This document shows positions 1 to 6,255 of a DNA stretch of 9,624 nucleotides, in pieces. Positions within the stretch are counted from its first letter, which is position 1. Each line of letters begins with the position of its first letter. The notes beneath the pieces are model-generated. The model was given only the letters and a program-made list of their open reading frames with translations, was not told the origin of the DNA and did no database searches. Origin of the DNA: an uncultured Thermomicrobiales bacterium (GTDB lineage: Bacteria > Chloroflexota > Chloroflexia > Thermomicrobiales > UBA6265); NCBI GenBank assembly GCA_902806375.1, contig CADCWK010000060.1, forward strand, positions 1 to 9,624, given 5' to 3'. A program made the position numbers and the translations under genes.

Positions 1-88
1 TCCTCGGCCGGGTGCCCCGTCATCGAAGACTTCGCTCGACCCCTCGCGGTAGCGTTCCGTCCCGACCGGTCCCCCTTCACCGGGTCGC

Positions 89-117
89 TTGACGGACATA
101 CCCCCTGGGCGTATCAT
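89..117 (+). promoter_or_regulatory. Sigma70-type promoter of the CopA gene
   Basis: TTGACG at 89-94 and TATCAT at 112-117 are separated by exactly 17 bp, each differing from the sigma70 consensus by one base. Transcription should start near 124. The spacer is occupied by a CsoR-like palindrome, so a bound repressor would exclude RNA polymerase. The layout is the same as at 3953-3981 in front of the second ATPase. The assignment comes from sequence match only. Confidence 0.8.
98..114. promoter_or_regulatory. CsoR-like copper operator 1 (in promoter spacer)
   Basis: ATACCCCCTGGGCGTAT is an inverted repeat centred on T106 with one mismatched pair (102/110). TACCC...GGGTA-type G/C-tract palindromes are the known binding sites of the CsoR/RcnR family of metal-sensing repressors, which release DNA on binding Cu(I). 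It fills the -35/-10 spacer of the CopA promoter. It shares the core ATACCCCCTGGG with the site at 3961-3979. Confidence 0.75.
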
Positions 118-126
118 TTAATCACT

Positions 127-143
127 ATACCCCCATCGGGTAT
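127..143. promoter_or_regulatory. CsoR-like copper operator 2 (over start-site region)
   Basis: ATACCCCCATCGGGTAT is a second palindrome, with ATACCC/GGGTAT outer arms around a CCATC centre. Its centre (135) lies 29 bp from that of operator 1 (106), close to three helical turns. Two repressor oligomers could therefore sit on a similar face of the DNA, the second blocking the transcription start or early elongation. The copper-sensor identity is inferred from site type and from the ATPase gene that follows. Confidence 0.65.
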
Positions 144-154
144 CGCTACGTAAC

Positions 155-158
155 GGAG
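155..158 (+). promoter_or_regulatory. Ribosome binding site deciding the CopA start
   Basis: GGAG at 155-158 (GGAGA to 159) directly abuts the ATG at 160, which is too close to use. The in-frame ATG at 169 lies about 10 nt downstream, a normal spacing. This favours 169 as the start codon, although 160 would add only three residues. Confidence 0.7.
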
Positions 159-168
159 AATGCCTGCG

Positions 169-3100
169 ATGGCCGCACCGCCTGTTGACCGACGCACCGC
201 CACTGACGCAACTGCGCTGGCCGAGGCGCAACTCGACGTCGAGGGCATGACGTGCGCCTCGTGCGTCCGCCGGGTCGAGCGATCGTTGTCGAAGGTCGAC
301 GGCGTCGAGCGAGCCAGCGTCAACCTGGCGACCGAGCGGGCCAGCGTGAGCTACGACCCGGCGGTGGTGGCGAGTGCAGACCTGACCGCGGCGGTGGAGA
401 AAGCGGGCTACAAGGTCGGGCGCGTCATCCAGCCGACGGTGCCGACCCCCAAGGTCGCACCTCCGGTCACCGTCGCCACGGCGGCGCCAGACATCGCCAC
501 CGACGGCACCCAGGAGCTGTCACTGCCCATCGAGGGGATGACCTGCGCGTCATGCGTCCGCCGGGTCGAGCGATCGTTGTCGAAGGTCGACGGCGTCGAG
601 CGAGCCAGCGTCAACCTGGCGACCGAGCGGGCGACCGTGTCGTTCCAGCCCGCCATCGTCGGGCCGGACGCCCTGCGGCAGGCGGTCGAGAAGGCCGGCT
701 ACCGGGTCGGGAGTGAGCCGGCGCCGGTACCAGCCGCTCCGGTCGCCGCTTCCGCTACCTCCACTGCTCCCGCTGCTCCCCAGGCTGGACCGAAGGCGGC
801 CACCAGCGACCACGACGAGCGGTCGCTGCGCCGGGACGCCGAGATCGCCGATCTCCGGCGCAAGTCGCTGGTCAGCCTGGCGGTCGGGCTGGTCATGATG
901 CTCCTGATGTACCTGCCGCTGCCGGTCGCGATGACGACGATCGCGCCGGTGCTCCTGATCGCCGCCTCGGTCGTCCAGTTCTGGGCCGGCGGGATCTTCT
1001 ACCGCGCGACGTGGGCCGCCCTGAAGCACGGCGCGGCCAACATGAACACCCTCGTCGCCGTCGGGACCAGCGTCGCCTACGGCTACAGCGCGTTCGTGAC
1101 GCTCTGGCCGGGTGCCGCCGCGGACTGGGGGCTGCCCTACGACCTCTACTACGAGTCGGCCGTGATCGTGATCGCCCTGATCCTGATGGGTCGCTGGCTC
1201 GAGGCCCGCGCCAAGCGGTCGACCGGCGAGGCGATCCGGGCGCTGATGGGCCTCCAGGCCCGGACGGCCCGCGTCATCCGGGACGGACAGGAACTCGACG
1301 TCCCACTCGAGCAGGTCGTCGTCGGCGACCAGGTCCGGGTCCGGCCCGGCGAGAAGGTGCCGGTCGACGGCACGATCGCCGAGGGTCGCTCGACGCTGGA
1401 CGAGAGCATGCTGACCGGCGAGAGCCTGCCGGTCGAGAAGGGGCCGGGCGACGCCGTCATCGGCGCGACCATCAACCGGACCGGCGGCTTCGTCTTTCGG
1501 GCGACCAGGGTCGGCGCCGACACGACGCTGGCCCAGATCGTCCGGCTGGTGGAGGACGCGCAGGGCAGCAAGGCGCCGATGCAGCGGCTGGCCGACACGG
1601 TCTCGGGCTACTTCGTGCCCGCCGTGCTCGCCATCGCCGCCCTGACGTTCCTCGGCTGGTTCCTGTTCGGCCCCGACCCGGCGACGACGATCGCCGTCAC
1701 CACCGCGATCGCCGTCCTCGTGATCGCCTGCCCCTGCGCCCTCGGTTTGGCCGCGCCGACCGCGATCATGGTCGGCACTGGCAAGGCCGCCGAGAACGGC
1801 GTCCTGATCCGTGGCGGCGAGGCTTTGGAGCAGGCCCGTCGGATCGACACGATCGTGCTGGACAAGACCGGCACCCTGACCCTCGGGCGGCCAACGGTGA
1901 CCGGTATCGAGCTGACCGGCACCTATGGGGCGGATGAACTGCTCCGGCTGGTAGCCGCGGCTGAGGTCGGCTCGGAGCACCCGCTCGGGGAGGCGATCGT
2001 CGCCGAGGCGAAGGCGCGCCGGATCGCCCTCCCCCCGGCGACCGGGTTCGCGTCGATCACCGGCCAGGGCGTCCGGGCAACGGTCGACGGGCTCCGGGTC
2101 GAGGCCGGCAACCAGCGCCTGATGACCGATCTCGGGATCGACGTCGCCCCTGTCGGTGACGTGGTCCGGCGACTGGCCGAGAGCGGCGCCACGCCGATGC
2201 ATGTCGTGATCGACGGGGTTCACGCCGGGGTCATCGCCGTCGCCGACACGATCCGGCCGGAATCGACCGAGGCGGTCGCCCAGCTCCAGGCGCTGGGGCT
2301 CCAGGTCTGGATGCTGACCGGCGACAACCGGGCGACGGCGGAGACGATCGCCCGGCAGGCCGGCATCACGAACGTCCTGGCGGAGGTCCTGCCGGACCAG
2401 AAGGCGGCCAAGATCGAGGAGTTGCAGGGCCAGGGCCGCGTCGTCGCCATGGTCGGCGACGGCATCAACGACGCCCCGGCGCTGGCGCGGGCCGACCTTG
2501 GCATCGCCATCGGGACCGGCACCGATGTCGCGATGGCGGCGTCCGATATCACCCTGATCGGCGGCGACCTGCGCGGCGTCATCACGGCGATCGCGCTCTC
2601 GCGGCGGACCGTCGCGACGATCCGGCAGGGGCTGTTCTGGGCCTTCGCTTACAACGTCGCCCTGATCCCGCTGGCGATGGGCGGCCTCTACCCGGCCTTC
2701 GGCATCCTGCTGACCCCGATCATCGCCGCCGCGGCGATGGCCATGTCGAGCGTCAGCGTCGTCACCAACGCCCTCCGGCTGCGGAGCTTCACGCGGCCGG
2801 CCTCGGCCCGCGAGATCCTTCACCCGCCGCTGCGGAGCCGGCTGGCCGACGGCGGCTATCTGGTCGGGATCGGCCTGCTGGCGCTCGTCATCGGCGGCGG
2901 CGCGATCTGGCTGGGCAACACGACCGGCATGGGTGCCGGGCACTCCGGCGCGGCGGCCGCGGTCATCGAGGATGAGTCCGGCATGGACGGTATGGCCGGC
3001 ATGGACATGGCGGCGACCGGGGATGAGGTGGTCAGCGCGGCGGCGGCCGGGGTCCGGGTTGACTGGACCGCCAGCACCGCGACGATCCAGCCGGGCCAGC

Positions 3101-3798
3101 CGGTCGAGTTCGCCTACCGCGTCACCGACGCGGGGACCGGCGCGACCATCACCGACCTGCCCCTGGATCACGAGCGGCCGATGCATCTGATCCTGGTCAG
3201 CCGCGACCTGGGTGAGTTCCAGCACATCCACCCCGAGTTGGCCCCTGACGGCACCTACCGCGTGACGACGACGCTGCCGGTCGCCGCGAGCTACCTGCTC
3301 TACAGCGAGTTCGTCCATGACGGGATGACCGTCCTGGACCAGCGCGAGGTTCTGGCCGGGACGGCGTCCGGCACGTCGGCCAACCTGTCGGTGGGTGCCG
3401 CCACGGAGACGGCGAGCGGGCTGACGATGACCCTCGGCGGTACGGACGCCATCGTGGCCGGTGAGGAGACGACGTTCACCGTCGATGTCGCCGAGGGCGG
3501 CCAGCCGGTCACCGACCTGGAACCGTACCTCGCGGCCGCCGCCCACGTCGCGGTCGTCTCGGAGGACACGGCGTCGTTCGCCCACACCCACGGTGAAGCT
3601 GTGGAGTCGGAGGGCGGGGCCGAGCCGGCTGCGGGACATGACGACGGCGCCGACGAGCACGCCGAGGCGACGACGTTCGGTCCGACCCTGACGGTGACGC
3701 ACACCTTCCCGGAGGCCGGGCTGTACAAACTCTGGGTGCAGGTCAACCACCACGGCGAGGTCGTGACCGTCCCGTTCGTCGTCAACGTGCAGAGCTAG
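169..3798 (+). CDS. copA: CopA-type Cu(I) P1B-ATPase with fused extracytoplasmic C-terminal domains
   Basis: ATP-driven exporter of Cu(I) across the cytoplasmic membrane, 1209 residues from ATG 169. Two HMA domains carry GMTCASC at 26-32 and 123-129. The P1B core follows: TGES 416-419 (actuator), CPC 521-523 (membrane metal site), phosphorylated DKTGT 565-569, the nucleotide-domain HP 604-605, TGDN 717-720 and GDGIND 763-768. YN at 828-829 and MSS at 859-861 are the other expected CopA transport-site residues. Typical CopA proteins (about 750-850 residues) end soon after this point. Here a ninth hydrophobic helix (about 897-916), a Met/His linker (920-947) and two homologous beta-type domains (about 962-1062 and 1075-1207) follow. 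Eight core helices leave the C-terminus inside, so the ninth places the tail outside. Each tail domain repeats H-x4-S-x-D-x3-F-x-H-x-H (from H1006 and H1126) plus a later His (H1050, H1194), suggesting metal binding. The core function is secure. The tail resembles small periplasmic YtkA/FixH-like beta domains, but that family call is uncertain. Confidence 0.95.
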   Translation: MAAPPVDRRTATDATALAEAQLDVEGMTCASCVRRVERSLSKVDGVERASVNLATERASVSYDPAVVASADLTAAVEKAGYKVGRVIQPTVPTPKVAPPVTVATAAPDIATDGTQELSLPIEGMTCASCVRRVERSLSKVDGVERASVNLATERATVSFQPAIVGPDALRQAVEKAGYRVGSEPAPVPAAPVAASATSTAPAAPQAGPKAATSDHDERSLRRDAEIADLRRKSLVSLAVGLVMMLLMYLPLPVAMTTIAPVLLIAASVVQFWAGGIFYRATWAALKHGAANMNTLVAVGTSVAYGYSAFVTLWPGAAADWGLPYDLYYESAVIVIALILMGRWLEARAKRSTGEAIRALMGLQARTARVIRDGQELDVPLEQVVVGDQVRVRPGEKVPVDGTIAEGRSTLDESMLTGESLPVEKGPGDAVIGATINRTGGFVFRATRVGADTTLAQIVRLVEDAQGSKAPMQRLADTVSGYFVPAVLAIAALTFLGWFLFGPDPATTIAVTTAIAVLVIACPCALGLAAPTAIMVGTGKAAENGVLIRGGEALEQARRIDTIVLDKTGTLTLGRPTVTGIELTGTYGADELLRLVAAAEVGSEHPLGEAIVAEAKARRIALPPATGFASITGQGVRATVDGLRVEAGNQRLMTDLGIDVAPVGDVVRRLAESGATPMHVVIDGVHAGVIAVADTIRPESTEAVAQLQALGLQVWMLTGDNRATAETIARQAGITNVLAEVLPDQKAAKIEELQGQGRVVAMVGDGINDAPALARADLGIAIGTGTDVAMAASDITLIGGDLRGVITAIALSRRTVATIRQGLFWAFAYNVALIPLAMGGLYPAFGILLTPIIAAAAMAMSSVSVVTNALRLRSFTRPASAREILHPPLRSRLADGGYLVGIGLLALVIGGGAIWLGNTTGMGAGHSGAAAAVIEDESGMDGMAGMDMAATGDEVVSAAAAGVRVDWTASTATIQPGQPVEFAYRVTDAGTGATITDLPLDHERPMHLILVSRDLGEFQHIHPELAPDGTYRVTTTLPVAASYLLYSEFVHDGMTVLDQREVLAGTASGTSANLSVGAATETASGLTMTLGGTDAIVAGEETTFTVDVAEGGQPVTDLEPYLAAAAHVAVVSEDTASFAHTHGEAVESEGGAEPAAGHDDGADEHAEATTFGPTLTVTHTFPEAGLYKLWVQVNHHGEVVTVPFVVNVQS
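262..341 (+). repeat. 80-bp perfect direct repeat, copy 1 (HMA domain 1)
   Basis: This 80-base stretch inside the first HMA domain is identical to 553-632, an offset of 291 bp (97 codons). It encodes CVRRVERSLSKVDG and the following residues to ERA. The CXXC codons just upstream differ between copies at synonymous positions, so identity stops sharply at the repeat edges. Confidence 0.95.
553..632 (+). repeat. 80-bp perfect direct repeat, copy 2 (HMA domain 2)
   Basis: Second copy of the repeat at 262-341, inside the second HMA domain. Perfect identity over 80 bases, including all third codon positions, points to recent duplication or gene conversion between the two metal-binding domains rather than to selection on protein alone. 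Confidence 0.95.
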
Positions 3799-3825
3799 TC
3801 GCCGGACCGACGCAGGACGATTGAA

Positions 3826-3872
3826 GAGGACGTGGATGTGGCGATACCGCCGCGTCCACGTCCTTGTTTTCT
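3826..3872 (+). terminator. Intrinsic terminator after CopA
   Basis: AGGACGTGGA (3827-3836) pairs perfectly with TCCACGTCCT (3855-3864). The stem continues inward through 3837-3843/3848-3854 with two G-U pairs, giving about 17 bp closed by a four-base loop (ATAC, 3844-3847). A T-rich tail TTGTTTTCT follows at 3864-3872. It lies 28 bases after the CopA stop codon and separates CopA transcription from the CopB promoter at 3953. Confidence 0.9.
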
Positions 3873-3952
3873 GCCCTCCTTGTCCAGGTCACCGGAGGTC
3901 ACATGCGGCGTGGCCAGGGGCTGCGTCATCGGGCTCCTCGCGTGGCCCTCTG

Positions 3953-3981
3953 TTGACATATATACCCCCTGGGGGTATAAT
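3953..3981 (+). promoter_or_regulatory. Perfect-consensus sigma70 promoter of the CopB gene
   Basis: TTGACA at 3953-3958, a 17-bp spacer, and TATAAT at 3976-3981: both hexamers match consensus exactly. The spacer is filled by a CsoR-like palindrome whose right arm runs into the -10 element. Such a strong promoter would need tight repression, which fits a copper-inducible gene. Transcription should start near 3988, giving a leader of about 60 nt before the ATG at 4048. Confidence 0.9.
3961..3979. promoter_or_regulatory. Perfect CsoR-like copper operator
   Basis: TATACCCCCTGGGGGTATA is a perfect inverted repeat: nine-base arms around T3970. It matches the G/C-tract palindrome class bound by CsoR/RcnR repressors and is a better copy of the two sites at 98-114 and 127-143. 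It overlaps the first four bases of the -10 hexamer, so binding and polymerase access should be mutually exclusive. Confidence 0.85.
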
Positions 3982-4034
3982 GAAAGGAGAAGGAATCCGC
4001 GTGGAATCGCGTTGCCCGGACTTCGGGACTACTT

Positions 4035-4040
4035 GAGGAG
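4035..4040 (+). promoter_or_regulatory. Ribosome binding site fixing the CopB start
   Basis: GAGGAG at 4035-4040 lies 7 nt before ATG 4048. It decides the start: the same frame is open back to an ATG at 3832, but that codon lies in the terminator stem and upstream of the promoter at 3953-3981, so it cannot be on this transcript. Confidence 0.9.
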
Positions 4041-4047
4041 CAACGAC

Positions 4048-6183
4048 ATGAAGACCCTGCCGGATCGATCGCTGGTTCCCGAGATCCATGAGATGCAGCT
4101 CGACGACACGCGCCCCGGACCCCACGGGAGTGCTCATCCAGCGGTGCAAGGGGCACATGACGGCCACGCTACCCATGACAGCCACGACGCCCACGGCGGC
4201 CATGACAAGCACGCCGGGCACGACCCAGCGATGTTCCGGGACAAGTTCTGGTTATCGCTCGCTCTCTCCATCCCGACCGTACTCTGGAGCGAGATGGTGC
4301 GGGATTGGATGCGGGATCTGCTCGGGTTCGCGGTGCCCACCTTCGCTGGCAGTGACCTGATCTCGCCGATCCTGGGGACGATCATCTTCGTGTATGGCGG
4401 CCAGCCGTTTCTCGCCGGCGCCGTCCAGGAGATCCGTCACCGCCAGCCCGGCATGATGCTGCTGATCGCGATGGCGATCGTCGTCGCGTTCGTCGCCTCG
4501 GCCGCCACGACCTTCGGTCTCTTTGACCTCGAGTTCTGGTGGGAACTGGCGCTGCTCGTCACCGTCATGCTGCTCGGCCACTGGCTGGAGATGCGGGCGG
4601 TCGGTCAGGCGCAGGGAGCGTTGCAGGCGCTGGCCGCGCTGCTGCCCGACGACGCGGAGGTGGTTCGCGGGGATCGGACGGAGACCGTGCCTGTCGCCAG
4701 TCTGACCCTCGGTGATGTCGTACTGGTCCGCCCGGGAGCGCGCGTCCCGGCCGACGGCCAGATTGTCAGCGGGCAAGCCGCCGTGGACGAGTCGATGCTG
4801 ACCGGTGAGACACGCCCGGTCGAGAAGGCAGACGGCGACCGCGTCATCGCCGGGTCGGTCGTCGCCGGGTCGGCCCTGCGGGTCCGGATCGACGCCGTCG
4901 GTGCGGACACGGCCCTGGCCGGGATCCAGCGGCTGGTCGCCGAGGCGCAGACCTCGCGCTCACGGGCCCAGGTCCTGGCCGACCGGTTCGCGGCGGCGCT
5001 GTTCTACATCGCGGTCGGCGCGGCGACGCTGACCTTCGCGGTCTGGGCGGCCCTCGGCGACATCGAGAACGCCGTGACGCGGACCGTGACGGTGCTGGTG
5101 ATCTCCTGCCCCCACGCCCTCGGGCTGGCGATCCCGCTGGTGATCGCGCTGTCTACGTCGCTATCCGCCCGGCAGGGCATCCTCGTCAAGGATCGGCTGG
5201 CGCTGGAGCGGATGCGGACGGTCGGCACGGTCTTGTTCGACAAGACCGGCACGCTGACGCGCGGCGAGTTCGCCGTCAGCGGCGTCGCGGCGGTCGATGG
5301 CGATGAGGGGCGTCTGCTGGCGCTGGCCGGAGCGGTCGAGCGGGACAGCGAGCACCCACTGGCCCGGGCCATCGTCCGCGAGGCCGATGGGCGTCAGATC
5401 GAGCGATTGGAAGTCAGCGACTTCCGGGCGGCCGCTGGTCGCGGAGTCGAGGCGACCGTCGATGGGGGCCTCGTCGCGGTCGGTGGTCCCGCCCTGCTCC
5501 GGGAGCGGGGACTGACCCCTCCGCCGACTCTCGCGGGGCAGACCGCCGCGTGGCAGGCCCGGGGTGCGGCTGTCCTGCATGTCATCAGGAACGGTGAGGT
5601 GGTCGGGGCGCTGGCGATGGAGGACCAGGTCCGGCCCGAGTCCCGGCAGGCTGTCGCCGGGCTGCAGGCGGCGGGTATCCGCGTGGTGATGATCACCGGC
5701 GACGCCCGGCCGGTGGCGGACGCGGTCGGCAGGGACCTCGGGATCGACGAGGTCTTCGCCGAGGTGCTGCCGGAGGACAAGGACCAGGTCGTCGCGGAGT
5801 TGCAGCGGCGTGGCGGCCGGGTCGCGATGGTCGGCGACGGCGTCAACGACGCACCGGCCCTGGCCCGGGCCGACGCCGGGCTGGCGATCGGCGCCGGGAC
5901 CGACGTCGCCATCGCCTCCGCCGGGGTCGTCCTCGCGTCCAGCGACCCGCGTGGTGTGCTCGGGGTCGTCCGGCTGTCGCGGGCGAGTTATCGGAAGATG
6001 ATCCAGAACCTCGTCTGGGCCGCTGGGTACAACGTCATCGCCATCCCGCTGGCGGCCGGGGTCCTGGCGCCGATCGGCTTCACGCTCTCGCCGGCTGCCG
6101 GTGCGGTCTTCATGAGCCTGTCGACGATCATCGTCGCCGCCAACGCCCAGTTGCTCCGCCGGCTGGACCTGCGGCCGTCGTGA
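4048..6183 (+). CDS. copB: CopB-type copper P1B-ATPase (CPH motif, His-rich N-terminus)
   Basis: Second copper-exporting P-type ATPase, 711 residues from ATG 4048. The membrane metal site is CPH (354-356) instead of CPC, the mark of the CopB (P1B-3) subgroup, often assigned to Cu(II) or Cu(I) efflux. It has no HMA domain. Instead residues 26-58 hold ten histidines, eight of them at every third position from 37 to 58, a likely metal-collecting tail. Core motifs are complete: TGET 252-255, DKTGT 398-402, HP 436-437, GDGVND 596-601, YN 661-662, and MSLST 689-693 in the last helix. The length is normal for CopB. It has its own copper-operator promoter and follows the CopA terminator, so the two ATPases appear co-regulated but separately transcribed. 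The gene looks intact. Confidence 0.94.
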   Translation: MKTLPDRSLVPEIHEMQLDDTRPGPHGSAHPAVQGAHDGHATHDSHDAHGGHDKHAGHDPAMFRDKFWLSLALSIPTVLWSEMVRDWMRDLLGFAVPTFAGSDLISPILGTIIFVYGGQPFLAGAVQEIRHRQPGMMLLIAMAIVVAFVASAATTFGLFDLEFWWELALLVTVMLLGHWLEMRAVGQAQGALQALAALLPDDAEVVRGDRTETVPVASLTLGDVVLVRPGARVPADGQIVSGQAAVDESMLTGETRPVEKADGDRVIAGSVVAGSALRVRIDAVGADTALAGIQRLVAEAQTSRSRAQVLADRFAAALFYIAVGAATLTFAVWAALGDIENAVTRTVTVLVISCPHALGLAIPLVIALSTSLSARQGILVKDRLALERMRTVGTVLFDKTGTLTRGEFAVSGVAAVDGDEGRLLALAGAVERDSEHPLARAIVREADGRQIERLEVSDFRAAAGRGVEATVDGGLVAVGGPALLRERGLTPPPTLAGQTAAWQARGAAVLHVIRNGEVVGALAMEDQVRPESRQAVAGLQAAGIRVVMITGDARPVADAVGRDLGIDEVFAEVLPEDKDQVVAELQRRGGRVAMVGDGVNDAPALARADAGLAIGAGTDVAIASAGVVLASSDPRGVLGVVRLSRASYRKMIQNLVWAAGYNVIAIPLAAGVLAPIGFTLSPAAGAVFMSLSTIIVAANAQLLRRLDLRPS

Positions 6184-6217
6184 GCGAGATGATCAGGTCG
6201 ATCCGTCCATCGAGGGA

Positions 6218-6253
6218 GAGCGACGCGACCGGGCGCATTCGGTCGCGTCGCTC
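6218..6253 (+). terminator. Strong hairpin between CopB and the MFS frame
   Basis: GAGCGACGCGACC (6218-6230) pairs perfectly over 13 bp with GGTCGCGTCGCTC (6241-6253), loop 6231-6240. It begins 34 bases after the CopB stop. No T-run follows, so an intrinsic terminator is not certain. It could instead protect the CopB mRNA 3' end, or mask the initiation region of the next frame, whose ATG begins only two bases after the stem. Confidence 0.55.
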
Positions 6254-6255
6254 CC

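Noticed and set aside
1..88. Possible gene or divergent promoter at the left edge.
   Set aside because: No frame with convincing protein character and no recognisable signal upstream of the -35 at 89. I see nothing supportable here.
550..3753. A very long open frame on the - strand opposite CopA.
   Set aside because: Its translation is Arg/Asp/Gly-rich and unrelated to known proteins. It is the usual shadow of a GC-rich gene, whereas the + strand has complete P-type ATPase motifs.
3980..4036. An 18-residue frame starting at ATG 3980, just after the operator, as a possible leader peptide.
   Set aside because: Its ATG overlaps the -10 hexamer, so it is not in the transcript made from this promoter.
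3832..4047. N-terminal 72-residue extension of CopB from ATG 3832.
   Set aside because: It lies across the CopA terminator and upstream of the CopB promoter and operator. GAGGAG at 4035-4040 clearly serves ATG 4048.
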